15,340 nt of DNA, from contig JAZQAK010000005.1 in assembly GCA_045545175.1 (NCBI GenBank), positions 1-15,340 of the forward strand. The letters run 5' to 3'. This DNA comes from RGIG6165 sp045545175 (GTDB taxonomy: Bacteria > Bacillota > Clostridia > Oscillospirales > Feifaniaceae). Under the pieces are notes generated by a model that ran no database searches, was not told where the DNA came from, and saw nothing but the letters and a program-made list of their open reading frames with translations. Position 1 is the stretch's first letter. Every line of letters starts with the position of its first letter. Shown here one piece after another: positions 1 through 7,519 of this stretch. Position numbers and translations under genes: made by a program.

Positions 1-1
1 T

Positions 2-1174
2 TCAAAACGCTTATCAGAGCATGGCTTTGATGTGCTTTACCACTCGGTCTGCGGTGATAATAAGACAAGGCTTGAAGAAACAATTAAGCACGCACTTACA
101 AGGTGTGATTTGCTTGTCACAACAGGGGGACTTGGTCCTACTTATGACGATATTTCAATGGAGCTTTGTGCAAAGGCTCTGGGCCTTTCCATGTATACCG
201 ATGAAAGAGTTGTCGAACAGTTAAAAGGCTACTTTTCCAAAACGGGAAAGGTAATGACCGAGAATAATCTCAAGCAGGCACTTGTTCCTGAAGGTGCGGC
301 AGTTCTCATGAACGACTTTGGCACAGCTCCCGGCATTGCCGTAGAAAAAGACGGCAAGGTGCTTATAATGCTGCCAGGGCCGCCAAGAGAAATGAAACCC
401 ATGCTTGATAATCAGGTTTTGCCTTTTCTTTCAAAGTATACAGACCATGTTCTCTTTTCATCCAATGTCAATATAATCGGTATGGGTGAATCGAGTGTTG
501 AGGAAAAGCTGTATGACCTTATGACAACGTCAAAGAATCCGACACTTGCGCCCTATGTCAATGACGGTGAGGTAAGAGTCAGGGTCACAGGAAGCGGTAA
601 AACCGAAAATGAAGCAAAGGAAATTGTTGCTAAAACCGTTGAGCTTGTTAAAAGCACGCTTGGCAAGGTCGTCTATGATGTTGACAGTAAATCCGTTGAA
701 CACAGCCTTGTAAAGCTTCTTATAGAGAAAAAGAAAACCATATCCACCTGCGAATCCTGTACCGGCGGACTTGTAAGTGCGGCAATTACTGAAGTTCCCG
801 GATCCAGTGAAGTATTCGGATTTGGTATCTGCACCTACGCAAATGAAGCTAAAATGAAGCTTGTCGGCGTAAAGGAAGAAACGCTTGCGGCTTTCGGTGC
901 TGTTTCGGAACAGACAGCAATTGAGATGGCAGAGGGCATAAGACGGCTTTCGGGTTCTGATATTGCTCTGTCCCTTACAGGTATTGCAGGTCCCAGCGGC
1001 GGAAGTGAAGAAAAGCCTGTGGGACTTGTCTATCTCGGCGTGTCTGTGGGACAAAAGAAGTATGCTAAGAAAATGCTTCTCGGTCAGCACGCAACAAGAG
1101 ATAGGGAATATATAAGAAAACTTGCCGTCAAAAACGCACTCAAAACGGCAATAGAAGAGGTTATGGAGCTGTAA
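2..1174 (+). CDS. cinA: CinA-family protein, nicotinamide-nucleotide amidohydrolase (5' end outside window)
   Basis: CinA proteins join an N-terminal MoCF/COG1058 domain to a C-terminal amidase domain that converts nicotinamide mononucleotide to nicotinate mononucleotide in pyridine-nucleotide recycling. The frame is already open at base 2 and encodes family-like sequence (SKRLSEHGFD, then VCGDN), so the true start lies upstream; the GTG at 32 is internal. N-domain motifs are TTGGLGPTYDD (the family usually has TKDD), GTAPG and LPGPPREM. The C-domain carries ESCTGG with the expected nucleophilic serine near base 755, and LTGIAGPSGG followed by KPVGLVYLG. By comparison with the family only about 20-25 residues are missing. 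The next gene starts one base after the stop, which suggests co-transcription and translational coupling. In transformable bacteria CinA is competence-linked, but nothing here shows that role. Confidence 0.93.
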   Translation, partial: SKRLSEHGFDVLYHSVCGDNKTRLEETIKHALTRCDLLVTTGGLGPTYDDISMELCAKALGLSMYTDERVVEQLKGYFSKTGKVMTENNLKQALVPEGAAVLMNDFGTAPGIAVEKDGKVLIMLPGPPREMKPMLDNQVLPFLSKYTDHVLFSSNVNIIGMGESSVEEKLYDLMTTSKNPTLAPYVNDGEVRVRVTGSGKTENEAKEIVAKTVELVKSTLGKVVYDVDSKSVEHSLVKLLIEKKKTISTCESCTGGLVSAAITEVPGSSEVFGFGICTYANEAKMKLVGVKEETLAAFGAVSEQTAIEMAEGIRRLSGSDIALSLTGIAGPSGGSEEKPVGLVYLGVSVGQKKYAKKMLLGQHATRDREYIRKLAVKNALKTAIEEVMEL

Positions 1175-1175
1175 T

Positions 1176-2777
1176 ATGACAGATTTACAAAAGCTTGTCT
1201 CTGAAATTACACAACTTAATATTATTAAAGCAGTTTTTTCTGTTCCTTATAAAAAGGATGAGCTTGTCAAATGCACACTTCGCCCTATGGGTGAGAAGTA
1301 CCAGTTCGAGTCATTTACCAAAACTCAGGCTTTTCATGAAAACGTGGAGAAAAACGGTCTTTGTAACAAAATAATATCACTTCTTACCGATTCCTTCAGA
1401 CAGGCTGAAATCTTTACCGAAGAATATGTTTACGGAATTAAGATTTCCTCTAAGGGCAAGGTGCTTCATAACAGACGAAGGAATACCGATGTTAAGAAGG
1501 AAGATTCCAATCATAACAGAGAAAAGAATCATATAATCGACCTTGATAACGCTCCGCCTGTCCTTTGTGATATCGGCGTTATCGGTAAAGACGGTAAGAT
1601 TATAAACTCCCGTTACGATAAGTATAAGCAGATTTGCCGCTTTGTCGAATTTATTGATGATGTTGTAAAAAAAGACCCGAGAGAAGAATATAATATCATT
1701 GATTTCGGCTGCGGTAAGAGCTATCTTACCTTTGTCTGTTATCACTATATGACACAGATTGCCCACAAAAGGGTAAATATCGTAGGACTTGACCTAAAGA
1801 AAAAGGTTATTGATGATTGCAACGTGCTTGCGAATAAGTACGGTTATGACAGTCTTAAATTTCTTTGTATGGACATAAAGGACTATAATCCCGAAGTCAG
1901 ACCCGACATGGTAATTGCCCTTCATGCCTGCGATGTTGCAACCGACTATGCTCTGTATAACGCTTACAGATGGCAGGCTGACTATATCTTCTCTGTACCT
2001 TGCTGTCAGCATGAAATGAACGGCAAAGTAAAGTCCAATGACTTTTCGCTGCTCTGCGACTACGGACTTCTGAAGGAACGCTTTTCAGCCCTTGCAACCG
2101 ATGCGCTAAGAGGTAAATATCTTGAATTTTGCGGATATAGTGTTGATGTTCTCGAATTTATAGATATAGAACACTCACCTAAGAATGTTCTTATCCGTGC
2201 AAAGCGTACAACCAAAATAAATGACAAAAAACGTAAGCTGATTAAGGATAGAATTGATAGCTTTACAAAGGAATTTAATGCAAATCTCTGCTTTGAGTCG
2301 CTGGTGCTTCAGTATTGTAAAGAGCTTGAAGCCGGCAACGAAAAATACAGCCTTGTTGTCGGAAAGTCGAGTATGCTTCTTAAGGATGCTCTGACTGTCA
2401 GAAATGCAGTTTTCTCAAATGAGCAAAACTATAAAGCAGGCTCATCACGTGATAAATATGACGACACAGCATGGTTTGCCGGTATCTACGATAAAGAGGG
2501 CAGAGCCGTTGCTACTTCCAGAATGATTTATCTTGAAGAAAAGAACGAAAGACTGCTTGGTAAAATCGCAGTTCTTTCGGAATACAGAAAATTCGGCTTT
2601 GGCTCGGTTATGCTTTCGGCTCTTGAGAACATTGCAAAGGAAGAAAAAGCAACAAAACTCTTTGTCAATGCACAAAAAGGTGCTCTCGGCTTTTATGAAA
2701 AGCTGGATTATGAAAAATGCGGAAATAGCTATACCGAAGAAGGTATAGAAATGATCCCTGTTTCAAAAGAACTATAA
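1176..2777 (+). CDS. SAM-dependent methyltransferase (Methyltransf_32-like) fused to C-terminal GNAT acetyltransferase
   Basis: This is a 533-residue two-domain protein. Residues 1-345 resemble a Clostridia methyltransferase family related to PF13679. The SAM-binding loop is IIDFGCGKSYLT at 174-185, followed by an acidic strand end (GLDLKKK, 204-210), LHACDVATDYAL at 249-260 and VPCCQHE at 274-280. An upstream conserved stretch runs from HNREKNHI (113-120) to YDKYKQICRF (147-156). Residues 395-533 form a GNAT fold with the acetyl-CoA loop RKFGFG at 471-476 and a terminal FYEKLDYEKCG at 506-516. The substrate is unknown; relatives of the methyltransferase half have been linked to RNA or protein targets, but nothing here decides. 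The start is one base after the cinA stop, with GGAG at 1165-1168 as a ribosome site. A strong hairpin terminator follows. The frame is continuous through the junction, so the fusion is not an obvious frameshift artefact. Confidence 0.85.
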   Translation: MTDLQKLVSEITQLNIIKAVFSVPYKKDELVKCTLRPMGEKYQFESFTKTQAFHENVEKNGLCNKIISLLTDSFRQAEIFTEEYVYGIKISSKGKVLHNRRRNTDVKKEDSNHNREKNHIIDLDNAPPVLCDIGVIGKDGKIINSRYDKYKQICRFVEFIDDVVKKDPREEYNIIDFGCGKSYLTFVCYHYMTQIAHKRVNIVGLDLKKKVIDDCNVLANKYGYDSLKFLCMDIKDYNPEVRPDMVIALHACDVATDYALYNAYRWQADYIFSVPCCQHEMNGKVKSNDFSLLCDYGLLKERFSALATDALRGKYLEFCGYSVDVLEFIDIEHSPKNVLIRAKRTTKINDKKRKLIKDRIDSFTKEFNANLCFESLVLQYCKELEAGNEKYSLVVGKSSMLLKDALTVRNAVFSNEQNYKAGSSRDKYDDTAWFAGIYDKEGRAVATSRMIYLEEKNERLLGKIAVLSEYRKFGFGSVMLSALENIAKEEKATKLFVNAQKGALGFYEKLDYEKCGNSYTEEGIEMIPVSKEL

Positions 2778-2782
2778 AATTA

Positions 2783-2809
2783 ATGCCTCGGATTTTCCGA
2801 GGCATTTTT
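2783..2809 (+). terminator. Rho-independent terminator between convergent genes
   Basis: A perfect 10-bp inverted repeat (ATGCCTCGGA at 2783-2792 and TCCGAGGCAT at 2796-2805, three-base loop) runs straight into five Ts at 2805-2809. It lies six bases past the methyltransferase-GNAT stop. On the minus strand the same stem is followed by a looser TAATTTTAT run, so it may also end the opposing operon, whose last stop codon is at 2816-2818. Confidence 0.93.
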
Positions 2810-2815
2810 GTGTTA

Positions 2816-3571
2816 TTAATTTGATGAAAGATAGCTTCCGAATATCGCCGCACATGATGCTGTCGGCAATGAATATCTTGCATTTTCGTTTGCATAGGGT
2901 ATATGAACAACCTTGTCGGCATTTTCCATTATGGTTTTGGAAATACCTCTCTTTTCACCGCCGATGAAAAGAACAAACGGCTTTTGCGGTTTGAAATCAA
3001 ATAGCGAAATCGATGTCCCGGACAGGGCGGAGCAGACAATATCAATATCGTTCTCCTTGAGCATCTTCACAAGAATGTCATCATCAGGTGCTACTGCCAA
3101 CTCACAAAGCTCGCTTGCACCTGCCGATGATTTTGCTACGACATTCGCCGCACTCATCCAGTTTCTTTGTGGCATGATAAAGCCTTTACATCCAAAAGCA
3201 AATAAATTTCTTATTGAATAGCCGAAATTGAATGGGTCTTCAACACCGTCAAGCATTGTGATGTATTGACCGCACTGCAGATTTGACAATAAAACCGATA
3301 AATCTGTATATGTATAATCGCTAACTTTAGCAAGCACACCGCCATGAGAAGCACCGCAAGCTAATGAATCAATATATGCTCTTTCAACAAGTGTATACTG
3401 AATGTTATTATTCTTGAGCAGTGATATTAAATGAGTTATTTTTCTATCACGTTTCTCGTGTTTATATTTATCAATAAAAACGTTTTCGACGTGTCTCTTT
3501 TTTGCTGAGATAGCGGCGGATACTGAAATAATGCCTTCAAGATATATGTTTGTCGTCGTCTGATTATTCAT
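2816..3571 (-). CDS. SpoU/TrmH-family RNA 2'-O-ribose methyltransferase
   Basis: SpoU enzymes are trefoil-knot SAM methyltransferases that act on ribose 2'-OH in rRNA or tRNA. From the chosen start (251 residues), residues 1-90 fit the small substrate-binding domain. The catalytic domain shows motif 1 DPFNFGYSIR (112-121), SSAGASE (148-154), motif 2 FIGGEKRGIS (202-211) and motif 3 IPY with ARYSLPTASCAAI (224-243). Motif 3 usually reads SLNVS; here Asn and Val are replaced by Pro and Thr. The ATG at 3571-3569 overlaps the MORN gene stop by 8 bases and has GAGAG upstream; an in-frame ATG at 3604 would add 11 residues that do not look family-like. It is the last gene of the parB operon. The target nucleotide cannot be told from sequence, so no symbol is given. 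Confidence 0.85.
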   Translation of the reverse strand: MNNQTTTNIYLEGIISVSAAISAKKRHVENVFIDKYKHEKRDRKITHLISLLKNNNIQYTLVERAYIDSLACGASHGGVLAKVSDYTYTDLSVLLSNLQCGQYITMLDGVEDPFNFGYSIRNLFAFGCKGFIMPQRNWMSAANVVAKSSAGASELCELAVAPDDDILVKMLKENDIDIVCSALSGTSISLFDFKPQKPFVLFIGGEKRGISKTIMENADKVVHIPYANENARYSLPTASCAAIFGSYLSSN

Positions 3572-4436
3572 TGTTATCGTTACTCTCGTTTTCGTCTGAA
3601 TCATCAGCTATTTTTCCGTCGACAAACAATCCTGTATAGGATGGTGTTGTATCTCCCGCAAAATAGTATGATCCGTTACCGTCAAATTTTCCGTTCTTGA
3701 ATTCGCCTTCATACCTTTCACCGCTGCTCCAGGTATATACACCGCTACCGGTTCTCTTGTCCTTGTTGAAGTCACCTACATATACTGAGCCTGAGCTGAA
3801 AACAAGTTTGTTTTTACCTTTATACTCGCTTCTGTCGTATAGTGTTATTGTACAAGTTTCTGTGCCGTGTTTTAAATCATTTTCAAAAGAGCCGTAGTAA
3901 TACGAGCCGTCAGCATCATGATATTCACCAACGCCGTTTTTCAGACCTTTTTCAAAGTCGCCATAATACCAAGATGAATCAGAAAATGTGTAGATACCCT
4001 TTCCGTGGGGAAGGCCATCAACGACAGTTCCTATATACTTACTTCCGTCAGCATATGAGATCATGGCCTCTCCGGTTCTTATATCATCAACAAAATCACC
4101 GTCATATACGTCTCCGTTAGAATAGGTAAGAACTCCTACTCCGTTTCTGGTAATGCCTTTCAGGTCTCCTCTGTATTCATCGCCGGTTGTGTATTTTATA
4201 TAAATATCACCGGTTTTCTTGTCAGTAACCAATTTGCCTGAAATGCCGTCGGAGTAATGAATGCTTCCGCTTGTCGGAATACCGTTTTTGGTCCAACCGT
4301 TAAATTTAGCATAATCAGTTTTAATATATCTGTATCCTAAACTGTATATCACAAGACCCGCTATCGCAAGAATACATAGAGTAGTAATGACAATTATAAG
4401 AATGGTTTTTGTTTTTTTTGATTCCGATGTGTGCAT
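3564..4436 (-). CDS. Membrane-anchored MORN-repeat protein
   Basis: The 290-residue product begins with a short polar stretch and one hydrophobic helix (about residues 11-34), suggesting N-in anchoring with the remainder outside. From about residue 88 to 275 come eight or nine MORN repeats with a 23-residue period, each built on Y-x-G-x-F/L followed by G-x-G: for example YDGDF (111-115), YYGDF (157-161), YVGDF (219-223) and YEGEF (242-246). The unit at 205-218 is shortened to about 14 residues. The C-terminus is acidic and Asn-rich (DDSDENESNDNNE). MORN repeats form beta-sheet scaffolds that bind lipids or proteins; no enzyme motif is present. The start is the ATG at 4436-4434 because GGAGG precedes it by six bases. 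The in-frame ATG at 4448 lies inside that site, and an earlier one at 4586 would overlap the upstream gene heavily. Confidence 0.88.
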   Translation of the reverse strand: MHTSESKKTKTILIIVITTLCILAIAGLVIYSLGYRYIKTDYAKFNGWTKNGIPTSGSIHYSDGISGKLVTDKKTGDIYIKYTTGDEYRGDLKGITRNGVGVLTYSNGDVYDGDFVDDIRTGEAMISYADGSKYIGTVVDGLPHGKGIYTFSDSSWYYGDFEKGLKNGVGEYHDADGSYYYGSFENDLKHGTETCTITLYDRSEYKGKNKLVFSSGSVYVGDFNKDKRTGSGVYTWSSGERYEGEFKNGKFDGNGSYYFAGDTTPSYTGLFVDGKIADDSDENESNDNNE

Positions 4437-4452
4437 ATTAACCTCCATATTG

Positions 4453-5079
4453 TTAAATGGGGATTCTGGGACCTTCTGATTCCTGAATAGCAGAATCGTT
4501 TCCTGGTATATCGGATGATTCATATGTGTAATCATCCGCAGATTCGTTTTCATTTGTGTCCTGCGGCAGTTGATCTTCTGATTCAATTTCCGTATCAGAC
4601 TTTTCCTGCTTTGGTATGGTAACTGTGCTTATCAGCCAGCTGACAAACGCAGAAGTTGCAAAAACAATAACAGCAAGCGCTGCAATAAATAGCACAACAA
4701 GTTTTGTCGGCATAGTTTTAAAAGAATACTTCTTTTTTAGAAATTCTGTATTTGTTTCAACTAAGAAATACTTTGGTTCTGTTTTTTTCTCAAAGAAAGA
4801 ATCTTCTGAATCTTTGTCAGCTTCAGATAATACAGAAATACACTTTTTTAAGCCATATTGGTGTTTGATAGCAGATGTAACAATTGCTTTTTGTATGCCT
4901 ACAAGACCAATGTCACTAAGAGTAACAGCTGTATCATCGCTAAAACAGCCGGAATCTGCCAAGTAATTGATAAATACCGATAATGCAGTGCGCTGGATGT
5001 TGGTATATATTATTGCTGCAGCAAACCCGATGCCGGCCGCATATATAAGAAAATGAAGAACTGAAAAATCAGTAAACAT
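4453..5079 (-). CDS. Unrecognised two-helix membrane protein in parB operon
   Basis: I do not recognise this 208-residue protein as a named family. It has an N-terminal hydrophobic segment (about residues 8-27) and a second one (about 123-150, containing LVVLFIAALAVIVFATSAFV). Between them lies a charged segment that begins with a helical stretch (SVFINYLADSGCFSDDTAVT) of a type I recall, without being able to verify it, from other small Clostridia membrane proteins. After the second helix comes an acidic low-complexity tail rich in Glu, Asp and Ser (about 155-208). With both helices crossing, both termini would be on the same side. AAGGAG precedes the ATG by eight bases, the parB stop is 11 bases upstream, and the MORN gene starts 16 bases downstream. 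The layout suggests it works with the MORN protein at the envelope, but that is inference. Confidence 0.8.
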   Translation of the reverse strand: MFTDFSVLHFLIYAAGIGFAAAIIYTNIQRTALSVFINYLADSGCFSDDTAVTLSDIGLVGIQKAIVTSAIKHQYGLKKCISVLSEADKDSEDSFFEKKTEPKYFLVETNTEFLKKKYSFKTMPTKLVVLFIAALAVIVFATSAFVSWLISTVTIPKQEKSDTEIESEDQLPQDTNENESADDYTYESSDIPGNDSAIQESEGPRIPI

Positions 5080-5090
5080 TTTATTCTCCT

Positions 5091-6041
5091 TTATTTATCA
5101 TCAAAAATATTGTTCCCGCAAAGCTGCTTAAGCAGTGTCTCAAGATCATCATCGTTATAGTATTCAATCTCTAGTCTTCCTTGGCCGGGTTTCTTTTTAT
5201 TTGAAGATATGGCGATTTTTCTGCCAAGACTTGATGAGATTTTTTCCTCAAGTTTAGAAATATAAACTTTCATATCCCTTTGATCTTTTAGTTGAACGTC
5301 ATCGGGAATTTCAACGGTTGCTGCCGGGGTTGCTTTTATAATGTTTTTAACGAGCTTTTCCGTTTCTCGTACCGACAATCCTTTAGCAACTACATCCTGC
5401 AGGGCAGAGTGAATAAGGTCGTGATTCCCGAGTGAAAGCAGTGCTCTTGCGTGACCTGCCGTGATGTCGCCGCTTGACAAAGAATCAAGAGCTTCGTCGG
5501 GCAGGGACAGAAGACGTAAAGAGTTTGTCAGTGCCGGTCTTGAAATGCCGACAACCGATGCAGCTTCTTCCTGTGTCAATCCAAATTCATCAATAAGTCT
5601 CTTAAGACCTTCTGCCAATTCAACCGGATTCAAATCCTCTCTCTGAAGATTTTCGACTAGCATGATTGCAGCAACATCCGAGTCGGATAATTCTTTGACA
5701 ACAACGGGAACCTCTGTGAGACCTGCAAGTTTAGCGGCTCTCCAACGTCTTTCACCGGAAATTATGGTGTACTTGTCACCAAGAATCTTTGAGGCGGCAC
5801 TGTCTTTATCAGCAGTTTTTACTTTTCTGACCACAAGCGGCTGAAGAATTCCGTGTCGTTCAATGCTTTCTGCAAGAGTAGAAAGAGCTTCTTCGTTGAA
5901 TATTTTTCTTGGCTGATTTTTGTCTGGTTCAATATCTGACAGGCGCACTGTGCTGACAATGCTGTCGTTACTTTCAACTATATAATCTGCCTCGGTAAAT
6001 AATGCCCCGAGACCCTTTCCTAAACCTTTGTTTTTAACCAT
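5091..6041 (-). CDS. parB: Chromosome-partitioning protein ParB (Spo0J)
   Basis: ParB/Spo0J binds parS, spreads as a CTP-dependent clamp and loads SMC to organise and segregate the origin region. The 316-residue protein has the full layout: the N-terminal ParA-stimulating peptide (KGLGKGLGALF, 5-15), QPRKIF (43-48), the CTP-binding GERRWRA box (96-102), the ENLQRED box (130-136), a helix-turn-helix around 155-178 (LTQEEAASVVGISRPAL), and a C-terminal dimerisation segment (about 280-316). GAGG lies nine bases before the ATG. The gene is 42 bases downstream of the MBOAT gene and 11 bases upstream of the membrane-protein gene. A parA/soj gene usually sits directly upstream; none is in this window, although the ParA-contact peptide is intact. 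Noc is a less likely identity because the GLGKGLGALF start is typical of Spo0J. Confidence 0.95.
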   Translation of the reverse strand: MVKNKGLGKGLGALFTEADYIVESNDSIVSTVRLSDIEPDKNQPRKIFNEEALSTLAESIERHGILQPLVVRKVKTADKDSAASKILGDKYTIISGERRWRAAKLAGLTEVPVVVKELSDSDVAAIMLVENLQREDLNPVELAEGLKRLIDEFGLTQEEAASVVGISRPALTNSLRLLSLPDEALDSLSSGDITAGHARALLSLGNHDLIHSALQDVVAKGLSVRETEKLVKNIIKATPAATVEIPDDVQLKDQRDMKVYISKLEEKISSSLGRKIAISSNKKKPGQGRLEIEYYNDDDLETLLKQLCGNNIFDDK

Positions 6042-6083
6042 TTCTAAACCTCACTATATTTAATGTAATCTGTTGTTAAAACA

Positions 6084-7493
6084 TCAAAAAGCGTTATACA
6101 GGAAAGGATTGAAGCTGTTTCCTGTAAGATGAGCAGTGGAAAAAATTATTAAAATGAATATAAGAACTGTTCTGATAATGTTAAATGTGATAATAATTGC
6201 ATACGGGCCGCGATTTGCTCTGACGTATAAGTCTTCTGCTTTTTTCATAAGCGGCGTGCAGAGCAGAATTGCAAGGAAAATCCAGAATATATTGTTGCTA
6301 ATCATCATGTTAACATCAATACTGGTAAATGATTCACTATGACCGAATAACACCTTTATGTAATCGAAGGCGTTGGATAAGTCATTGAACTTGAAGAATA
6401 CAAATCCTATATTTACAATCAACAGCAAGTATATGTGTCTGAAAACAGCGGGGACTTTTTCAAACCATGGTTTTGACACTCGTTCCAGCATAATAAATAA
6501 GCCGTTATACAATCCCCAAATAATGAAATTCCAGTCAGCACCATGCCAGAAACCCGTTAAAAACCAAACAATAAACAGGTTTCTGTAAACCAGTCTTTTG
6601 TTGCCTCCGAGTGGAATATACACATAATCTCTGAAGAATGAACCGAGTGTCATGTGCCACCTGCGCCAGAATTCGCTGACAGATTTTGATATATAAGGGT
6701 AGTTGAAGTTTTCGGGAAAGTCAAATCCAAACATTTTTCCAAGACCGATAGCCATATCCGAATATCCTGAAAAGTCGAAATACAGCTGAATGGTATACAT
6801 TATAATACCGAGCCATGCACCGAGTGTTGTTAATCCTTCAACTGAGCCTGTCATGTATTTATCTACAAAAACACCAGCCGCGTTTGCAATAATTACTTTC
6901 TTGCCAAGACCGCAGGCAAATCTATAGATGCCATGCGAGAATCTAGGAATAGAGAGATTTCTGTGCTCAATTTCTTTTGCAACATCAGTGTATCGTACAA
7001 TGGGCCCTGCAACCAATTGAAAGTAAAGAGAAAGATAGAGGAGGTATTTGGAAAATTTAGGTTGCGCACTGATTTTGCCACGGTACACATCAATAACATA
7101 AGTAAGTGTTTGGAATGTATAAAAAGATATGCCGACAGGCAACGTGAATTCGGGAACGGGAAGATTTATAAACGGTAATATATTTAAATTTGAAATAAAA
7201 AATCCCGAATACTTAAATACAGCAAAAATTCCGATATCAACTATAATTGTAAGCAACAAAAAGATGGTTGCTTTTTTTGTTCCGCGGTATTTTTCGATAT
7301 ATTTGGCGTTTGTGTAATCAAGAAATGCAGTTAGTACCAGCAGAATTACCCAGACAGGCTCGCCCCAAGCATAAAAGAGCAGTGAAAAGAAAATTAGTAC
7401 TGCGTTTTTTACTTTAAGGTTCGGAATCGCAAAGTATAATATTAAATTCAGAGGCAAAAATATAAATAGAAATAATAGGGAAGCAAAAATCAA
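6084..7493 (-). CDS. MBOAT-family membrane O-acyltransferase (AlgI/PatA-like)
   Basis: AlgI-type MBOAT proteins move acyl, usually acetyl, groups across the membrane onto exported polysaccharides or peptidoglycan. The 469-residue product is hydrophobic throughout, with about ten or more predicted membrane helices. Family motifs are LYFDFSGYSDMAIGLG (237-252), FWRRWHMTLGSFFRDYVYIPLGG (275-297) and FWHGADWNFIIWG with the expected catalytic His317. The start codon is TTG at 7493-7491, chosen because GGAGG lies nine bases upstream and because MIFASLLFLFIFLP matches the usual beginning of the family. No SGNH/DHHW or AlgX/AlgJ-like partner, which normally completes the transfer, is encoded beside it; the next gene is parB. 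The acceptor is unknown. Its promoter must lie within or beyond the divergent spoVAC gene. Confidence 0.9.
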   Translation of the reverse strand: MIFASLLFLFIFLPLNLILYFAIPNLKVKNAVLIFFSLLFYAWGEPVWVILLVLTAFLDYTNAKYIEKYRGTKKATIFLLLTIIVDIGIFAVFKYSGFFISNLNILPFINLPVPEFTLPVGISFYTFQTLTYVIDVYRGKISAQPKFSKYLLYLSLYFQLVAGPIVRYTDVAKEIEHRNLSIPRFSHGIYRFACGLGKKVIIANAAGVFVDKYMTGSVEGLTTLGAWLGIIMYTIQLYFDFSGYSDMAIGLGKMFGFDFPENFNYPYISKSVSEFWRRWHMTLGSFFRDYVYIPLGGNKRLVYRNLFIVWFLTGFWHGADWNFIIWGLYNGLFIMLERVSKPWFEKVPAVFRHIYLLLIVNIGFVFFKFNDLSNAFDYIKVLFGHSESFTSIDVNMMISNNIFWIFLAILLCTPLMKKAEDLYVRANRGPYAIIITFNIIRTVLIFILIIFSTAHLTGNSFNPFLYNAF

Positions 7494-7502
7494 TTTAATA
7501 TT

Positions 7503-7513
7503 CCTCCGAGGTG
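7503..7513. promoter_or_regulatory. Adjoining back-to-back ribosome binding sites of divergent genes
   Basis: The 26 bases between the MBOAT start (7493) and the spoVAC start (7520) hold an imperfect palindrome, CCTCCGAGG at 7503-7511. Read on the minus strand, GGAGG (7507-7503) lies nine bases from the MBOAT TTG. Read on the plus strand, GAGG (7508-7511) lies eight bases from the spoVAC ATG. The two sites abut, so neither gene has room for a promoter between them. Confidence 0.75.
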
Positions 7514-7519
7514 TATGTA

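Noticed and set aside
530..1090. 186-residue open frame on the minus strand opposite cinA
   Set aside because: It is the shadow of the conserved cinA reading frame; no start signal or family motif was seen.
4411..4420. Run of eight A's on the coding strand near the start of the MORN gene as a slippage site
   Set aside because: The frame is open on both sides and nothing downstream suggests a second product; such runs are common in A/T-rich Lys codons.
6042..6083. Possible promoter for parB (TTAACA, 15 bases, TATAGT on the minus strand)
   Set aside because: The spacer is short and the -10 box adjoins the ribosome site, so the transcript would start almost at the ATG.
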